Assembly (NCBI RefSeq): GCF_009939225.1 | Contig: NZ_JAACJR010000010.1 | Coordinates: 116,331 to 180,330, forward strand | Direction of reading: 5' to 3' | Origin: Sediminibacterium soli | Lineage (GTDB): Bacteria > Bacteroidota > Bacteroidia > Chitinophagales > Chitinophagaceae | DNA length: 64,000 bases | Part shown: piece after piece, positions 31,007 to 41,104 of the stretch | How the letters are laid out: every line of letters begins with the position of its first letter | Position numbering within the stretch: the first letter of the stretch is position 1 | The notes under the pieces: model-generated | Databases searched by the model: none | Seen by the model: only the letters and a program-made list of their open reading frames with translations | Told to the model about the DNA's origin: nothing | Position numbers and translations under genes: made by a program

Positions 31007-34000
31007 ATGAAACATACGATCATCCTGCTGGGCCTGTTGCTCACGCTGACAGCAAACGCGCAGCAGCCTGCGGGCGCATCGGCGCTGGAGAAGCAGTTTT
31101 TGCATCCGCCCGCCTCTGCAAAGCCCTGGGTATTCTGGTACTGGATGTATGGCGCCGTATCCCAAGCCGGCATCAGCGCCGATCTGGAAGCGATGAAGCA
31201 GGCGGGCATCGGCGGGGCCTACCTGATGCCCATCAAGGATACTTCATCGGCCATTCCTTTTCAGCCAGCGGTACGCCAGCTTACACCCGAATGGTGGGCC
31301 ATGGTCAGGTATGCCATGCAGGAGGCAAAACGGCTGAACCTGCGGCTGGCCATGCATTTCAGCGACGGGTTTGCACTGGCAGGCGGCCCCTGGATCACAC
31401 CCGAACTGTCTATGCAGAAACTGGTGTGGACAAAACAGGTGGTAACAGGCGATCGTTCTTTACCGCTTGCGCTGCAGCAACCCGAAACCAACGAAGGCTA
31501 TTACAGGGATGTGGCGGTATTTGCTTACCCGGCAACACCCGAACAGGCTACACCGATCCCCACGCCGCTTGTCACAACCGGCAACGGCGTTAATGCGGAG
31601 TTTCTGGCAACACCGGATCCTGTCGGCAAAAAAAGTTTTAAAACAGACAGCACCTGCTGGATCCGCTACGCGTATCCGCAACCGGTAAGCATCCGTTCTC
31701 TTCGCATACACACCGGTGCCAACGGGTACCAGGCGCAGCGGCTGATCGTACAGGCCAGCGACGACGGCATCGCGTACAGAACAATTACCCGGCTGGAGCC
31801 GCCGCGTCATGGATGGCAGGATACGGATGAAGACAATACACATGCCATTCCTGCCACTACCGCTAAATATTTCCGGTTTGTATACGATAAAACAGGCACC
31901 GAACCCGGCGCGGAAGACCTCGATGCAGCCAAATGGAAACCATCGCTGAAACTGATGGGTATCTATCCCGGCAGCGAGCCGGTGTTACATCAGCCCGAAA
32001 CCAAGAACGGCAGCATGTGGCGGGTGGCCGCCCGTACAACGGCGGAACAGGTGCCTGCAGGCGACGCAGTGCCGCTTAGGAATATCATCAATCTCACCAG
32101 CCAGATGGATACCGCAGGCATACTTCACTGGAAGATACCGCCGGGCGCATGGACCATCGTGCGCATAGGGCATACTTCCACCGGTCATACCAATGCCACG
32201 GGCGGAGGCGGCAAAGGATTGGAATGCGATAAATTCAATCCCGTTGCCATAAAGCTGCAGTTCGACAACTGGTTTGCCAAAGCCTTCGAAAAAACCGGCA
32301 TGGCACTGGCGGGGGAAGTGCTGAATATTTTTCATGTAGACAGCTGGGAATGCGGCAGCCAGAACTGGGGTGCGGGTTTTGCAGATGAATTCCGGAAAAG
32401 AAGAGGGTACGATCTTATGCCCTACCTGCTTACCATGACCGGCGTACCCGTTGAATCTGCCGAACAGTCGGAAAAAATAGTACACGATGCCCGGCAAACC
32501 ATCGCTGATCTGGTCAGCGATATTTTCTACCGCATACTGCAGGCAAGAGCGCATGAACTGGGGTGCCATTTCAGCGGAGAAAGCGTAGCGCCTACCATGG
32601 TAAGCGATGGCATGCTTCATTACAAACAGGTAGACCTGCCCATGGGTGAATTCTGGCTGAACAGCCCCACCCACGATAAACCCAGCGATGTGCTCGATGC
32701 CATCAGCGGCGCGCATATATACGGCAAGCCCCTGGTAGCGGCCGAAGCATTTACCTCGGTGCGGATGAACTGGGGAGAACATCCCGGGAACATAAAAACG
32801 CTGGGCGACCGGAATTTTGCACTCGGCATCAATAAACTGGTGCTGCATGTATTTACACACAATCCCTGGCTCGATAAAAAACCGGGAATGACACTCGACG
32901 GTATCGGGTTGTATTTTCAGCGCGATCAGACATGGTTTGGGCAGGCAAATGCCTGGATCAGTTACCTGGCGCGTTGCCAGGCGCTGCTGCAGGCGGGCAA
33001 ACCGGTTACCGATATCGCCGTTTTTTCTGGAGAGGAAATACCCCGCCGCGCGGTGTTGCCCGACAGGCTTGTGGGAACACTGACCGGTATTTTCGGGCAG
33101 GCAAAACAGGAGGCGGAACGCATACGGCTTGAAAACCGCGGACAGCCTTTGCGTACCATACCCGACGGTGTTACGCATGCTGCGGGTATGGCCGACCCCG
33201 AAGACTGGATCGATCCGCTGCAGGGATATGCGTATGATTCGTTCAACCCCGACGCGCTTTTGCAGATGGAAGTGCGCAACGGAAGGGTGGTACTGCCCGG
33301 CGGCGCCAGCTATGCGGTGCTCGTATTACCCGGTAAACACCCGCTTCAGCCCAACCCTGAATGCATATCGCTGGCCGTGGCAACCAAATTGCTGCAACTG
33401 GTAAAACAGGGTGCCACCGTTATCATGCACCGCGATTATGCAAAAGGAATCGGCAACAAAGACGAAGACCGGTTGCTGAAACCCGTGCTCGAAGAACTGT
33501 TCTCAGAAAAAAATAAGAAAGGGCGTATCATATGGTCGCCTTATACTGCGCATTCTTTTGCTTCACTCGGCAGCGAGCCCGATCTCCGCACCAGCAGCAG
33601 GCCGAATGTGATTGCATGGACACACAGATCGCTGCCCGGGGCCGACCTCTATTTTATCTCCAACCAGACAAACGAATCGCAGTCTGTTGATCTCTCGTTC
33701 AGGATAACCGGAAAAATACCCGAGCTATGGGATCCGGTAACAGCAACGATCACCAGCGTGAGTAACTGGTATACAGCAGACCATCGCACGCTGGTGCAAC
33801 AATCGCTTGCACCGGCGCAATCGCTGTTCGTGGTGTTCCGGAAAAAAACAGGTTCGGGAAAAAGACAGTCATCCGCTGCACAAACCTTACGGCAATACGC
33901 TTTTACAGCACCCTGGCAATTGCAGTTCGATTCCAAAAGCGGCGGGCCCTCGGCACCGGTTGACATACCGGTGCTGCAAAGCTGGTCACTGTATACCGAT

Positions 34001-34369
34001 CCCGGTATCCGGTATTATTCCGGCACAGCGGTTTACCGCAACAGGATCTATCTAACGGCCGAAGACCTGCGGACACCGCTGCGGCTGGTGATGGATTCTG
34101 TCTGTAACATCGCTTCCGTAAAAATAAACGGGCAGGATTGCGGTACTTTGTGGACGCCGCCCTACGAACTGGGTATCGGCAAAGTCCTGAAACCGGGCTG
34201 GAACAATATCGCCATCGCCGTTTCCAATACCTGGCACAACAGGCTGATAGGGGATGAACTGCTGCCGGTGCAGCAAAGGGTCAGCTGGACGAATGCGCCG
34301 TTCCGGTTAAAAGGGAAACCGTTGCTGCCCGCAGGATTAATGGGCACGATAAAACTGGTAGCGAAATGA
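31007..34369 (+). CDS. GH106 alpha-L-rhamnosidase-like enzyme
   Basis: A 1120-residue exported protein starting MKHTIILLGLLLTLTANAQ. The opening PWVFWYWMYGAVSQAGISAD and the barrel motif GIGGAYLMP are hallmarks of GH106. Later regions include a discoidin-like insert (LRIHTGANGYQAQRLIVQAS) and a C-terminal beta-sandwich (INGQDCGTLWTPPYE). An upstream ATG at 30959 would add 16 residues in front of the signal peptide and is less likely. GH106 removes alpha-L-rhamnose from rhamnogalacturonan II and related glycans. With the two GH78 genes it makes three rhamnosidase-type enzymes in one locus. Its stop overlaps the next start. Confidence 0.8.
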   Translation: MKHTIILLGLLLTLTANAQQPAGASALEKQFLHPPASAKPWVFWYWMYGAVSQAGISADLEAMKQAGIGGAYLMPIKDTSSAIPFQPAVRQLTPEWWAMVRYAMQEAKRLNLRLAMHFSDGFALAGGPWITPELSMQKLVWTKQVVTGDRSLPLALQQPETNEGYYRDVAVFAYPATPEQATPIPTPLVTTGNGVNAEFLATPDPVGKKSFKTDSTCWIRYAYPQPVSIRSLRIHTGANGYQAQRLIVQASDDGIAYRTITRLEPPRHGWQDTDEDNTHAIPATTAKYFRFVYDKTGTEPGAEDLDAAKWKPSLKLMGIYPGSEPVLHQPETKNGSMWRVAARTTAEQVPAGDAVPLRNIINLTSQMDTAGILHWKIPPGAWTIVRIGHTSTGHTNATGGGGKGLECDKFNPVAIKLQFDNWFAKAFEKTGMALAGEVLNIFHVDSWECGSQNWGAGFADEFRKRRGYDLMPYLLTMTGVPVESAEQSEKIVHDARQTIADLVSDIFYRILQARAHELGCHFSGESVAPTMVSDGMLHYKQVDLPMGEFWLNSPTHDKPSDVLDAISGAHIYGKPLVAAEAFTSVRMNWGEHPGNIKTLGDRNFALGINKLVLHVFTHNPWLDKKPGMTLDGIGLYFQRDQTWFGQANAWISYLARCQALLQAGKPVTDIAVFSGEEIPRRAVLPDRLVGTLTGIFGQAKQEAERIRLENRGQPLRTIPDGVTHAAGMADPEDWIDPLQGYAYDSFNPDALLQMEVRNGRVVLPGGASYAVLVLPGKHPLQPNPECISLAVATKLLQLVKQGATVIMHRDYAKGIGNKDEDRLLKPVLEELFSEKNKKGRIIWSPYTAHSFASLGSEPDLRTSSRPNVIAWTHRSLPGADLYFISNQTNESQSVDLSFRITGKIPELWDPVTATITSVSNWYTADHRTLVQQSLAPAQSLFVVFRKKTGSGKRQSSAAQTLRQYAFTAPWQLQFDSKSGGPSAPVDIPVLQSWSLYTDPGIRYYSGTAVYRNRIYLTAEDLRTPLRLVMDSVCNIASVKINGQDCGTLWTPPYELGIGKVLKPGWNNIAIAVSNTWHNRLIGDELLPVQQRVSWTNAPFRLKGKPLLPAGLMGTIKLVAK

Positions 34370-36693
34370 AACCGTGTACACCGATACGGAAATATGTTAT
34401 GATATGCCTGGCGATACCGCTGCTGTACACCACGGCTCTTTTTGCGCAGCGGGGTATGGATGCTTACAACATGGTATGGACAAGCCAGAGCCGCGATGCA
34501 TCGGGTTCCATGCCATGCGGTGGTGGCGATATCGGTTTGAATGTATGGGTCGAAAACGGAGACCTGCTGATCTACGCAGCGCGCAGCGGAAGCTTCGATG
34601 AAAACAATGCCCTGCTGAAAGCGGGCCGGCTGCGTATCAGATTTTTCCCCAACCCGTTCTCCGGTGGCTTGTTTAAACAGGAGCTGCACCTTCGCGAGGG
34701 GTATGTTACCATCAACGGGACCAGCGGCAGTCTGCAGACCGAGGTAAAAATATGGGTGGATGTTTTCCATCCGGAAGCGCATATCGACATCCGCAGTTCG
34801 CAAAAGATCACCACGGAAGCGGCGTATGAGAGCTGGCGGTTTGAAGACCGGGTGCTGCCCTCGCGCGAAAATTTTGGCAACTCCTGGAAATGGGCCGCGC
34901 CAAAAAACAACCCGGCCAAAAAAGACGGGATCTTTTTTCGCGGCAACGAAGTGGTATTCTATCACAAAAATGCCGATACCACCATCTTTGATGCCACCGT
35001 ATCACAGCAGGGTATTGATGCGGTGAAAACAAAACTCTATAACCCGCTGCACAACCTGGTATTCGGCGGCAGGGTGTATGGCAGTAATTTTATTCCCGCG
35101 GGCGAGTCTGCAGGTACCTATGCAGGTACACCCTACCGGTCATGGAAATTAAAAACGAATCGTCCCGCAAACCGGCAACAGTTGCACTGGCAACTGCATA
35201 CCGAACAGGTGCCTGCCGCGGAGCAATGGTACCAGTCGCTGCTGAACCATACATCCGCAGCAGCCGCGGATGCGTTTGCAAAAACAACGCAATGGTGGCG
35301 CTCATTTTGGGATCGCAGTTATATCCATATCGGCGGAAGGGATACCGTGGCCTGGCAGGCAGGGCGTAATTTCCAGTTGTTCCGTTACCTGCTTGCCTGT
35401 AACGCCAGGGGCGCATGGCCCACCAAATTCAACGGCGGACTTTTTACAACAGACCCGGTCTACACCAAAAGCAGCCATGGGTTCTCACCCGATTTCCGTG
35501 AATGGGGCGGTGGTTTGCATACGGCGCAAAACCAGCGGCTGGTATATTTTCCGATGATCCGGAACGGCGACTGGGACCTGTTGCAGCCGCAACTCGATTT
35601 CTACCTGCGCTTACTGGGGAACGCGGAATGGCGCAGCCGGGTATACTGGCAGCACGAAGGGGCCTGCTTTACCGAGCAGATGGAGAACTACGGGTTACCC
35701 GATTACGCCGAATACGGGCAGAAAAGACCTGCCGGATTTGATAAAGGTGTTGAATACAACGCGTGGCTTGAATATGAATGGGATACCGTTCTCGAATTCT
35801 GCCTGATGATGCTCGAAGAAGAACGCTACACGGGCAAAGACATCAGCGATCGGTTACCGTTCCTGAAAAGCTGTCTTCGTTTTTTTGATGAGCACTACCA
35901 GTACCTCGCCAGGCTAAGAAGCGCAAAAACACTGGATGGCAATGGTAAACTGGTACTGTACCCGGGCAGCGCCGCCGAAACCTTCAAGATGGCCACCAAT
36001 GCCAGCTCCACGATCGCCGCATTGCGGGTGGTTACGCAGCGCATGTTATCGCTGCCGGAAAAATACCTGGCAGCAGGTGAGCGCAAACAACTCGACAGTT
36101 TTCTGAAAAGAATTCCCGATATCAGTTATGCAAGCTTCAACGGGCATACCACCATTGCACCCGCCAGATCCTGGGAGCGGATCAATAACCAAGAGTCGCC
36201 GCAATTGTATCCCGTATTTCCCTGGGGTATTTACGGCATCGGCAGACCGGGACTTGACACTGCACGCAATACCTGGCTGTACGATACCAATGTGATCAGG
36301 TTCAGAAGCCATATCGGCTGGAAACAGGATAATATCTGGGCAGCAAGACTGGGACTCACCGACGAGGCCTGGCGACTGAGCTCACTGAAACTGCAGAATG
36401 CGGAGAGGCGGTTTCCCGTATTCTGGGGACCTGGTTTTGACTGGGTACCCGATCATAACTGGGGAGGCAGCGGTATGCTGGGACTGCAGGAAATGCTGCT
36501 GCAGACAGACGATAAAAAAATATTCCTTTTCCCTGCCTGGCCGCCCGGTATTGACGTGCATTTTAAATTGCATGCACCTTACCAGACAACCGTAGAAGCC
36601 GAATGGAAGAATGGTAAGCTGTCGTTGCTGAAAGTGATCCCCGAAGAAAGAAGCCGGGATGTGCAGGTCATGCTCACCAGTCGTCCGTTCTGA
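34366..36693 (+). CDS. DUF5703 / GH95-like secreted (alpha/alpha)6 glycosidase
   Basis: A 775-residue exported protein (signal near TTALFAQ). The N-terminal beta domain begins with the DUF5703 signature: YNMVWTSQSRDASGSMPCGG followed by GDIGLNVWVENGD. The remainder is a GH95-related (alpha/alpha)6 barrel with HEGACFTEQMENYG and WNAWLEYEW-like segments. GH95 enzymes include alpha-L-fucosidases and alpha-L-galactosidases; DUF5703 proteins have no activity I can name. This is the last gene of the co-directional locus, and its final 20 bp overlap the convergent esterase gene. Confidence 0.75.
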   Translation: MKPCTPIRKYVMICLAIPLLYTTALFAQRGMDAYNMVWTSQSRDASGSMPCGGGDIGLNVWVENGDLLIYAARSGSFDENNALLKAGRLRIRFFPNPFSGGLFKQELHLREGYVTINGTSGSLQTEVKIWVDVFHPEAHIDIRSSQKITTEAAYESWRFEDRVLPSRENFGNSWKWAAPKNNPAKKDGIFFRGNEVVFYHKNADTTIFDATVSQQGIDAVKTKLYNPLHNLVFGGRVYGSNFIPAGESAGTYAGTPYRSWKLKTNRPANRQQLHWQLHTEQVPAAEQWYQSLLNHTSAAAADAFAKTTQWWRSFWDRSYIHIGGRDTVAWQAGRNFQLFRYLLACNARGAWPTKFNGGLFTTDPVYTKSSHGFSPDFREWGGGLHTAQNQRLVYFPMIRNGDWDLLQPQLDFYLRLLGNAEWRSRVYWQHEGACFTEQMENYGLPDYAEYGQKRPAGFDKGVEYNAWLEYEWDTVLEFCLMMLEEERYTGKDISDRLPFLKSCLRFFDEHYQYLARLRSAKTLDGNGKLVLYPGSAAETFKMATNASSTIAALRVVTQRMLSLPEKYLAAGERKQLDSFLKRIPDISYASFNGHTTIAPARSWERINNQESPQLYPVFPWGIYGIGRPGLDTARNTWLYDTNVIRFRSHIGWKQDNIWAARLGLTDEAWRLSSLKLQNAERRFPVFWGPGFDWVPDHNWGGSGMLGLQEMLLQTDDKKIFLFPAWPPGIDVHFKLHAPYQTTVEAEWKNGKLSLLKVIPEERSRDVQVMLTSRPF

Positions 36694-38113
36694 AAGAAGA
36701 AACCGGGTAACCTTCGGTGCTGAACAATTCTCCTTTGATAAAATCTTTAAACGCATAACGCACGGCCACCGGGTTCGGCACCAGCGACGAAGATACCTGC
36801 ACCGTTCCGTTGCGTATTACGGCCTGCGCGGGATAAAAATGTTTGTCGGCTCCCGCTATCTCAAATTGCTGCAGTGTTTGCCCGAATGCGGTGAGGCCGT
36901 TGGGTGCATACCGGAAGCGAACGGTGGCAATATTACCGCTGACGGCGAGTGAATCCATATCAGGACTTTGAAAAGCATACCCGCTGAACCGGTAGGTGTC
37001 GGCCAGCGCCAGGTAAGCAAACCGTTTTCCGACAACTGATTTGTCGGCCGGGTGAATACTGTTCTCTTCTCCTTTGTCCATCAGCACCACCATGCCGCTT
37101 GCGGGAATGCGGTGCAGGGCTTTGCGCTGTGCATCGCGCAGGTAGGCGGAGTTCATTTTTTCGGTTTTGTTGCCGGGGTAGGAGCCGTAATTGAAAGGTG
37201 CAATCTGCGCGAAATAAAAAGGAAAATCACCCTGTCCCCATTCACGCCGCCACAGCGCCACCATGGCGGGAAAAAGTTTTTCGTATTGATCGGGTCTGTC
37301 CTGGTTGCTTTCTCCCTGGTACCAGATACAGCCTTTGATCGTATAACCTGCCAGGGGATGGATCATGCCATTGTACAAGGTGGTGGCCGATTTGTTCGAC
37401 AATTTTTCCGTACCTGTTGCGGCAGGCAAGCTGATCTCGGGAAAAGCCTGCAGAGATTCGGCGCTCATAAATGCTTCCGCGGGAGAGCCACCGTAACTGT
37501 CGTTGATCAGTGCCACCGGCACATGCAGGTGTTCCTGCAGCAGCTTTCCGAAAAAATACGCCGTTGCCGAAAAATTGCCTGCATTGGCCGGTGTGGCTTC
37601 TTTCCATGGAGAAGCCTTGCTGGTATCTTTCACCAGTCTTTCCACTGCCCTTGGTACGGTGTACAAACGCAGTTGCGGGTTGGCGGCGGCAAACAGTGCA
37701 TCGTTGGAACCCGATACGGGCTGGTCCCTGAAACCTTTCATCGGCATTTCCATATTCGACTGGCCACTGCAAAACCAAACCTCGCCGATCAGTATGTTTC
37801 TGATGATAAGAGGTTCGCCATCGGAGATCTCTATTTCGAAAGGGCCGCCTGCCGCAGGCGTGGTAATGCCGAGTTTCCACTGTCCCTGGGCGCCGGTGCT
37901 AACCGTATATTTCTGGCGATTCCAGGAGGTGGTTACGCGAACGGTGCTGCCCGGTCTGGCCCAGCCCCAGAGAGCCGCCTGTGTGCGTTGCTGTAACACC
38001 ATATTATCGCCGAAAATGGCGGGCATACGAATGCCTGCCCGCAGTAAGCCGGGAGCCAGGCAGCAGAGAAGGAAAAAACACATAAGCGGGATTCGCGGAA
38101 AAAAAGATCTCAT
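36674..38113 (-). CDS. Sialate O-acetylesterase-like (SASA, CE20-type) carbohydrate esterase
   Basis: A 479-residue exported esterase on the minus strand. It has nucleophile Ser119 in the block FCSGQSNMEMP, a second conserved segment KGCIWYQGESN, and the catalytic His in SIHPADKSVVG. The N-terminal part is the usual beta-sandwich (MPAIFGDNMVLQQ). Such proteins remove O-acetyl groups from sialic acids or from plant glycans. Its 3' end overlaps the DUF5703 gene by 20 bp in convergent orientation. It is divergent from the AraC regulator gene 124 bp away, which may control it. Confidence 0.85.
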   Translation of the reverse strand: MRSFFPRIPLMCFFLLCCLAPGLLRAGIRMPAIFGDNMVLQQRTQAALWGWARPGSTVRVTTSWNRQKYTVSTGAQGQWKLGITTPAAGGPFEIEISDGEPLIIRNILIGEVWFCSGQSNMEMPMKGFRDQPVSGSNDALFAAANPQLRLYTVPRAVERLVKDTSKASPWKEATPANAGNFSATAYFFGKLLQEHLHVPVALINDSYGGSPAEAFMSAESLQAFPEISLPAATGTEKLSNKSATTLYNGMIHPLAGYTIKGCIWYQGESNQDRPDQYEKLFPAMVALWRREWGQGDFPFYFAQIAPFNYGSYPGNKTEKMNSAYLRDAQRKALHRIPASGMVVLMDKGEENSIHPADKSVVGKRFAYLALADTYRFSGYAFQSPDMDSLAVSGNIATVRFRYAPNGLTAFGQTLQQFEIAGADKHFYPAQAVIRNGTVQVSSSLVPNPVAVRYAFKDFIKGELFSTEGYPVSSFRTDDW

Positions 38114-38237
38114 GGCATCAAAAAATTAAGAAACAAAATAGTGGGTAATATAGGGTAAACCATCCGGTACTGTTGCTTTTGCCGTATTTATTCCCAACTT
38201 TAAGTAATTTACTCCGCTGAATCATGCAGTCTGCCGT
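38114..38237. promoter_or_regulatory. Divergent intergenic region between esterase and AraC regulator
   Basis: This 124-bp AT-rich spacer must hold both divergent promoters and probably an operator for the AraC protein. No convincing TTTG/TAnnTTTG pair or inverted repeat was recognised, so no site is named. Confidence 0.4.
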
Positions 38238-39149
38238 ATGAAAGAAAAAGAGAACAAAGAAGGTTCGCATAACAATATCTGGTATGGGGTGGGCCGGCAG
38301 CGCATCGAGATACCCAAGACCATACTCAAATCGCGGGTGCACGGCAATGCATTGCTGAAACACCTGCATATCTGTTCCATCGGCTATTATCCCAAGGCCA
38401 AAGACCACTATACTTACCGGAAGAAAGGGTTGCCGGAAAATTTTCTGTTTTATTGTGTAGACGGGCATGGATGGTACCAGATCGGCCGGCAGCGTTACGA
38501 AGTGGGTCCCAACGAATATTTTATCCTGCCCCAGCATACCGAACATGCCTATGGCAGCGATCCCGACCGGCCATGGAGTATCTACTGGATCCATTTCGGC
38601 GGCGACTCGCTTCCGCAGCTCAACCAGGTACAGGCTGTTCAGAAACATTTCAAACCGTTTTATATACGCAACAACGGTGATATACTGGCGCTGTTTTCCA
38701 AAATATACAAGACACTCGAATTGGGGTACAGTATCGATAACCTGCTCTTCACCAATATGTGTCTTTCGCAGTTCCTGACGCTGTTTGTATACAATTCGCG
38801 GCATTACGAATCTGCCGGCACCGATAAACTGGATTGCGTTGACAGCGCCATACTGTATATGCAGGAGCATATCAGCGAAAACCTTTGCCTGAACGAACTG
38901 AGCAAGCAGTACAATTATTCGGTATCGCGTTTTTCCAATCTCTTCAAGCAGAAGACCGGCTACGCGCCCATCGATTATTTTGTTCAGATGAAAATGCAGA
39001 AAGCCTGCCAGCACCTCGACTTCTCCACGCGGCCGGTTAAGGATATCGCATTCAGCATGGGTTTTGACGATCCATACTATTTTTCAAAAAGGTTCCGAAC
39101 GGTGATAGGCATGTCACCCAAGAAATACCGGTCGATGAATAAACAGTGA
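38238..39149 (+). CDS. AraC family transcriptional regulator with N-terminal cupin
   Basis: A 303-residue cytoplasmic regulator. Residues 30-170 form a cupin-like ligand-binding domain (YEVGPNEYFILPQHTEHAYG). Residues 205-303 form the double helix-turn-helix (LCLNELSKQYNYSVSRFSNL, then VKDIAFSMGFDDPYYFSKRF). AraC proteins with cupin domains usually sense a sugar and activate catabolic genes. It lies next to the glycan locus and divergent from the esterase, so it is the best candidate regulator in this window. No hybrid two-component or SusR-like sensor is present. Confidence 0.9.
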   Translation: MKEKENKEGSHNNIWYGVGRQRIEIPKTILKSRVHGNALLKHLHICSIGYYPKAKDHYTYRKKGLPENFLFYCVDGHGWYQIGRQRYEVGPNEYFILPQHTEHAYGSDPDRPWSIYWIHFGGDSLPQLNQVQAVQKHFKPFYIRNNGDILALFSKIYKTLELGYSIDNLLFTNMCLSQFLTLFVYNSRHYESAGTDKLDCVDSAILYMQEHISENLCLNELSKQYNYSVSRFSNLFKQKTGYAPIDYFVQMKMQKACQHLDFSTRPVKDIAFSMGFDDPYYFSKRFRTVIGMSPKKYRSMNKQ

Positions 39150-39227
39150 GGATGGGCGCGGGCAGGATCGGATGGTGCAGCGGAGTGCACGACTCGTAAA
39201 AATAACCGGTAATCATAAATCCCGACC

Positions 39228-40736
39228 ATGAAACCAACATTCTTCCGTTACGCGGTATTGGTGTGCTGCCTGCTGCTGAACACCGTTTTGGTATCCGCCC
39301 AGAAAATCCACAATAAACCGCGTGTTGTCATCACAACCGATGGGGAAGTGGACGATATGGATTCATTTATCCGGCTGCTGCTCTATAGCAACGAGCTGAA
39401 CATTGTCGGACTTGTTTACAGCAGTTCGGAATTTCATTATGCGGGCGATGGCAAAGGCACCCCTTTTACATCGGCCATGCCATTCGCAAAAAAATACGGT
39501 ACGCGCACCAACCTGCGCTGGCTCGGAACCACCTGGATGCAGTCGTTTATAGACAGGTATGCAACTGTGTACCCGAATTTGCGGAAACACGATGCAAATT
39601 ATCCCTCGCCCCGGCGCCTGAAAAGTTTGGTGAGGATTGGCAACATCGATTTTGAAAGCGAGATGGATCATGATACGGAGGGTTCAGACTTTATAAAGAA
39701 GTTATTGCTTGATGCGGATCCGGCGCCGCTGTTCTTTCCGGTATGGGGAGGCACCAATACGGTGGCCCGCGCGCTCAAATCCATCGAAGACCAGTATAAA
39801 GGAACGCCGCAATGGGAGGCGATTCAGAAAAAAGTATCCGCCAAAGCCACGCTGTATATCATACTCGACCAGGACCAGACCTATCAGAAATACCTGTCGG
39901 CCAACTGGCCCGATCTGACGATCCTGCTGAACAGGTCTATGTTCTGGTGCTTTGCGTATTTATGGGATAAGACCGTTCCCAAACCATACCTGTCTTATCT
40001 CGATGGCCCCTGGCACAAAGAGCATATCAAGTTCGGGCATGGCGCGCTTGCCAGCAGCTATTTTTTATGGGGCGACGGGCAGAAGCTGGCAAACGATTCC
40101 GATCATACGCAGGGCGATACGGCCGAAGCGTTGAAAAACAACATGAAAAAATACGCGTTCATCTCGGAAGGCGATTCTCCATCTTTTCTCTATCTCCTCA
40201 ATACCGGGCTGCGGAACCTCGAAAATCCGGGTTACGGGGGATGGGGTGCCAGGTTTGAACGCTCTAAGCAAAACCCGCATCTCTGGGTGGATGCAACCGC
40301 GCCGGCCGATTACAACGGTTTTACGAAAAAAGCCGATGCGCATTTTTCCCAGACCCGCTGGATCGAAGCGCTGCAGAACGATTTTGCGGCGCGTGCCGAC
40401 TGGTGCGTCAAACCTTTTTCACAGGCCAATCATCCGCCGCAGGCAACACTGGCAGGCAGGCAGGATATCTCAGCAAAACCTGGTGCGGCAGTCAGGCTCA
40501 CAGGCCTGGCCAAAGACCCCGATGGTAACGCTGTTACTTTTAGATGGTGGCAATACGCAGAAGCAGGAACCTGCAGCGAAAAGGTATCGATACAAAACCC
40601 AGGCAAAGCCACCGCCACTTTTACCGTACCCGCAAACGCCAGAAAAGACGAAACCATACACCTGGTGCTGGAAGTCACCGACAACGGTTCGCCTGCTTTA
40701 ACGAGGTACCGGAGAGTGGTGGTGACGGTGCTGTGA
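39228..40736 (+). CDS. DUF1593 nucleoside-hydrolase-like secreted protein
   Basis: A 502-residue exported protein (signal ending VSAQ). The N-terminal domain has VVITTDGEVDDMDSFIR, an acidic cluster like the calcium site of nucleoside hydrolases, and matches DUF1593 proteins annotated as sugar-binding or nucleoside-hydrolase-like. The last 95 residues form an immunoglobulin/cadherin-like sandwich (LTGLAKDPDGNAVTFRWWQY). A role in hydrolysing an N-ribosyl-like or other glycosidic bond is plausible but unproven. It follows the AraC gene by 78 bp. Confidence 0.75.
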   Translation: MKPTFFRYAVLVCCLLLNTVLVSAQKIHNKPRVVITTDGEVDDMDSFIRLLLYSNELNIVGLVYSSSEFHYAGDGKGTPFTSAMPFAKKYGTRTNLRWLGTTWMQSFIDRYATVYPNLRKHDANYPSPRRLKSLVRIGNIDFESEMDHDTEGSDFIKKLLLDADPAPLFFPVWGGTNTVARALKSIEDQYKGTPQWEAIQKKVSAKATLYIILDQDQTYQKYLSANWPDLTILLNRSMFWCFAYLWDKTVPKPYLSYLDGPWHKEHIKFGHGALASSYFLWGDGQKLANDSDHTQGDTAEALKNNMKKYAFISEGDSPSFLYLLNTGLRNLENPGYGGWGARFERSKQNPHLWVDATAPADYNGFTKKADAHFSQTRWIEALQNDFAARADWCVKPFSQANHPPQATLAGRQDISAKPGAAVRLTGLAKDPDGNAVTFRWWQYAEAGTCSEKVSIQNPGKATATFTVPANARKDETIHLVLEVTDNGSPALTRYRRVVVTVL

Positions 40737-41104
40737 TGGAAAAGAGCCGGAGGGATTATGGTGATGTTTCTGGAGAAAATATTGTCGGTCCTGGTAACCG
40801 CTGCGGTAAGTGACAGATATCTATTACGTTGAAATATAGCATCCACCCCGCTGGGCCTTGTTCTGGATGGGGCAAACTATGATGACACACATTCCCTATG
40901 TGCCACTGGGCACGCTGCAGTTCGACGAGCAGGCAACGAATTACCCATTTAAAACATATTCTCTGCGAAACTCACCTCCTCAGCGCCTCTGCGGTAAAGA
41001 AAAACCTTATTCACCGCAGAGACGCAGAAGGAGCAGCGGCACGCAGAGATAGGAAGCATACCTGCTGCCATTGTTGTCGCCGACCAACCACCATTCTCAC
41101 GCAA
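40737..41104. repeat. Convergent intergenic region with a long palindrome (family A, copy 1)
   Basis: The core arms are 40960-40996 and 41011-41049. The left arm starts CTCTGCGAAACTCACC and the right arm ends near CGGCACGCAGAGA. They pair imperfectly over about 37 nt with a 14-nt loop. Next to it, TTGTCGCCGACCAACC at 41075-41090 resembles sequence flanking copy 3. The rest of the gap holds no convincing gene. The hairpin lies between convergent genes and could end transcription from both sides. Confidence 0.7.
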
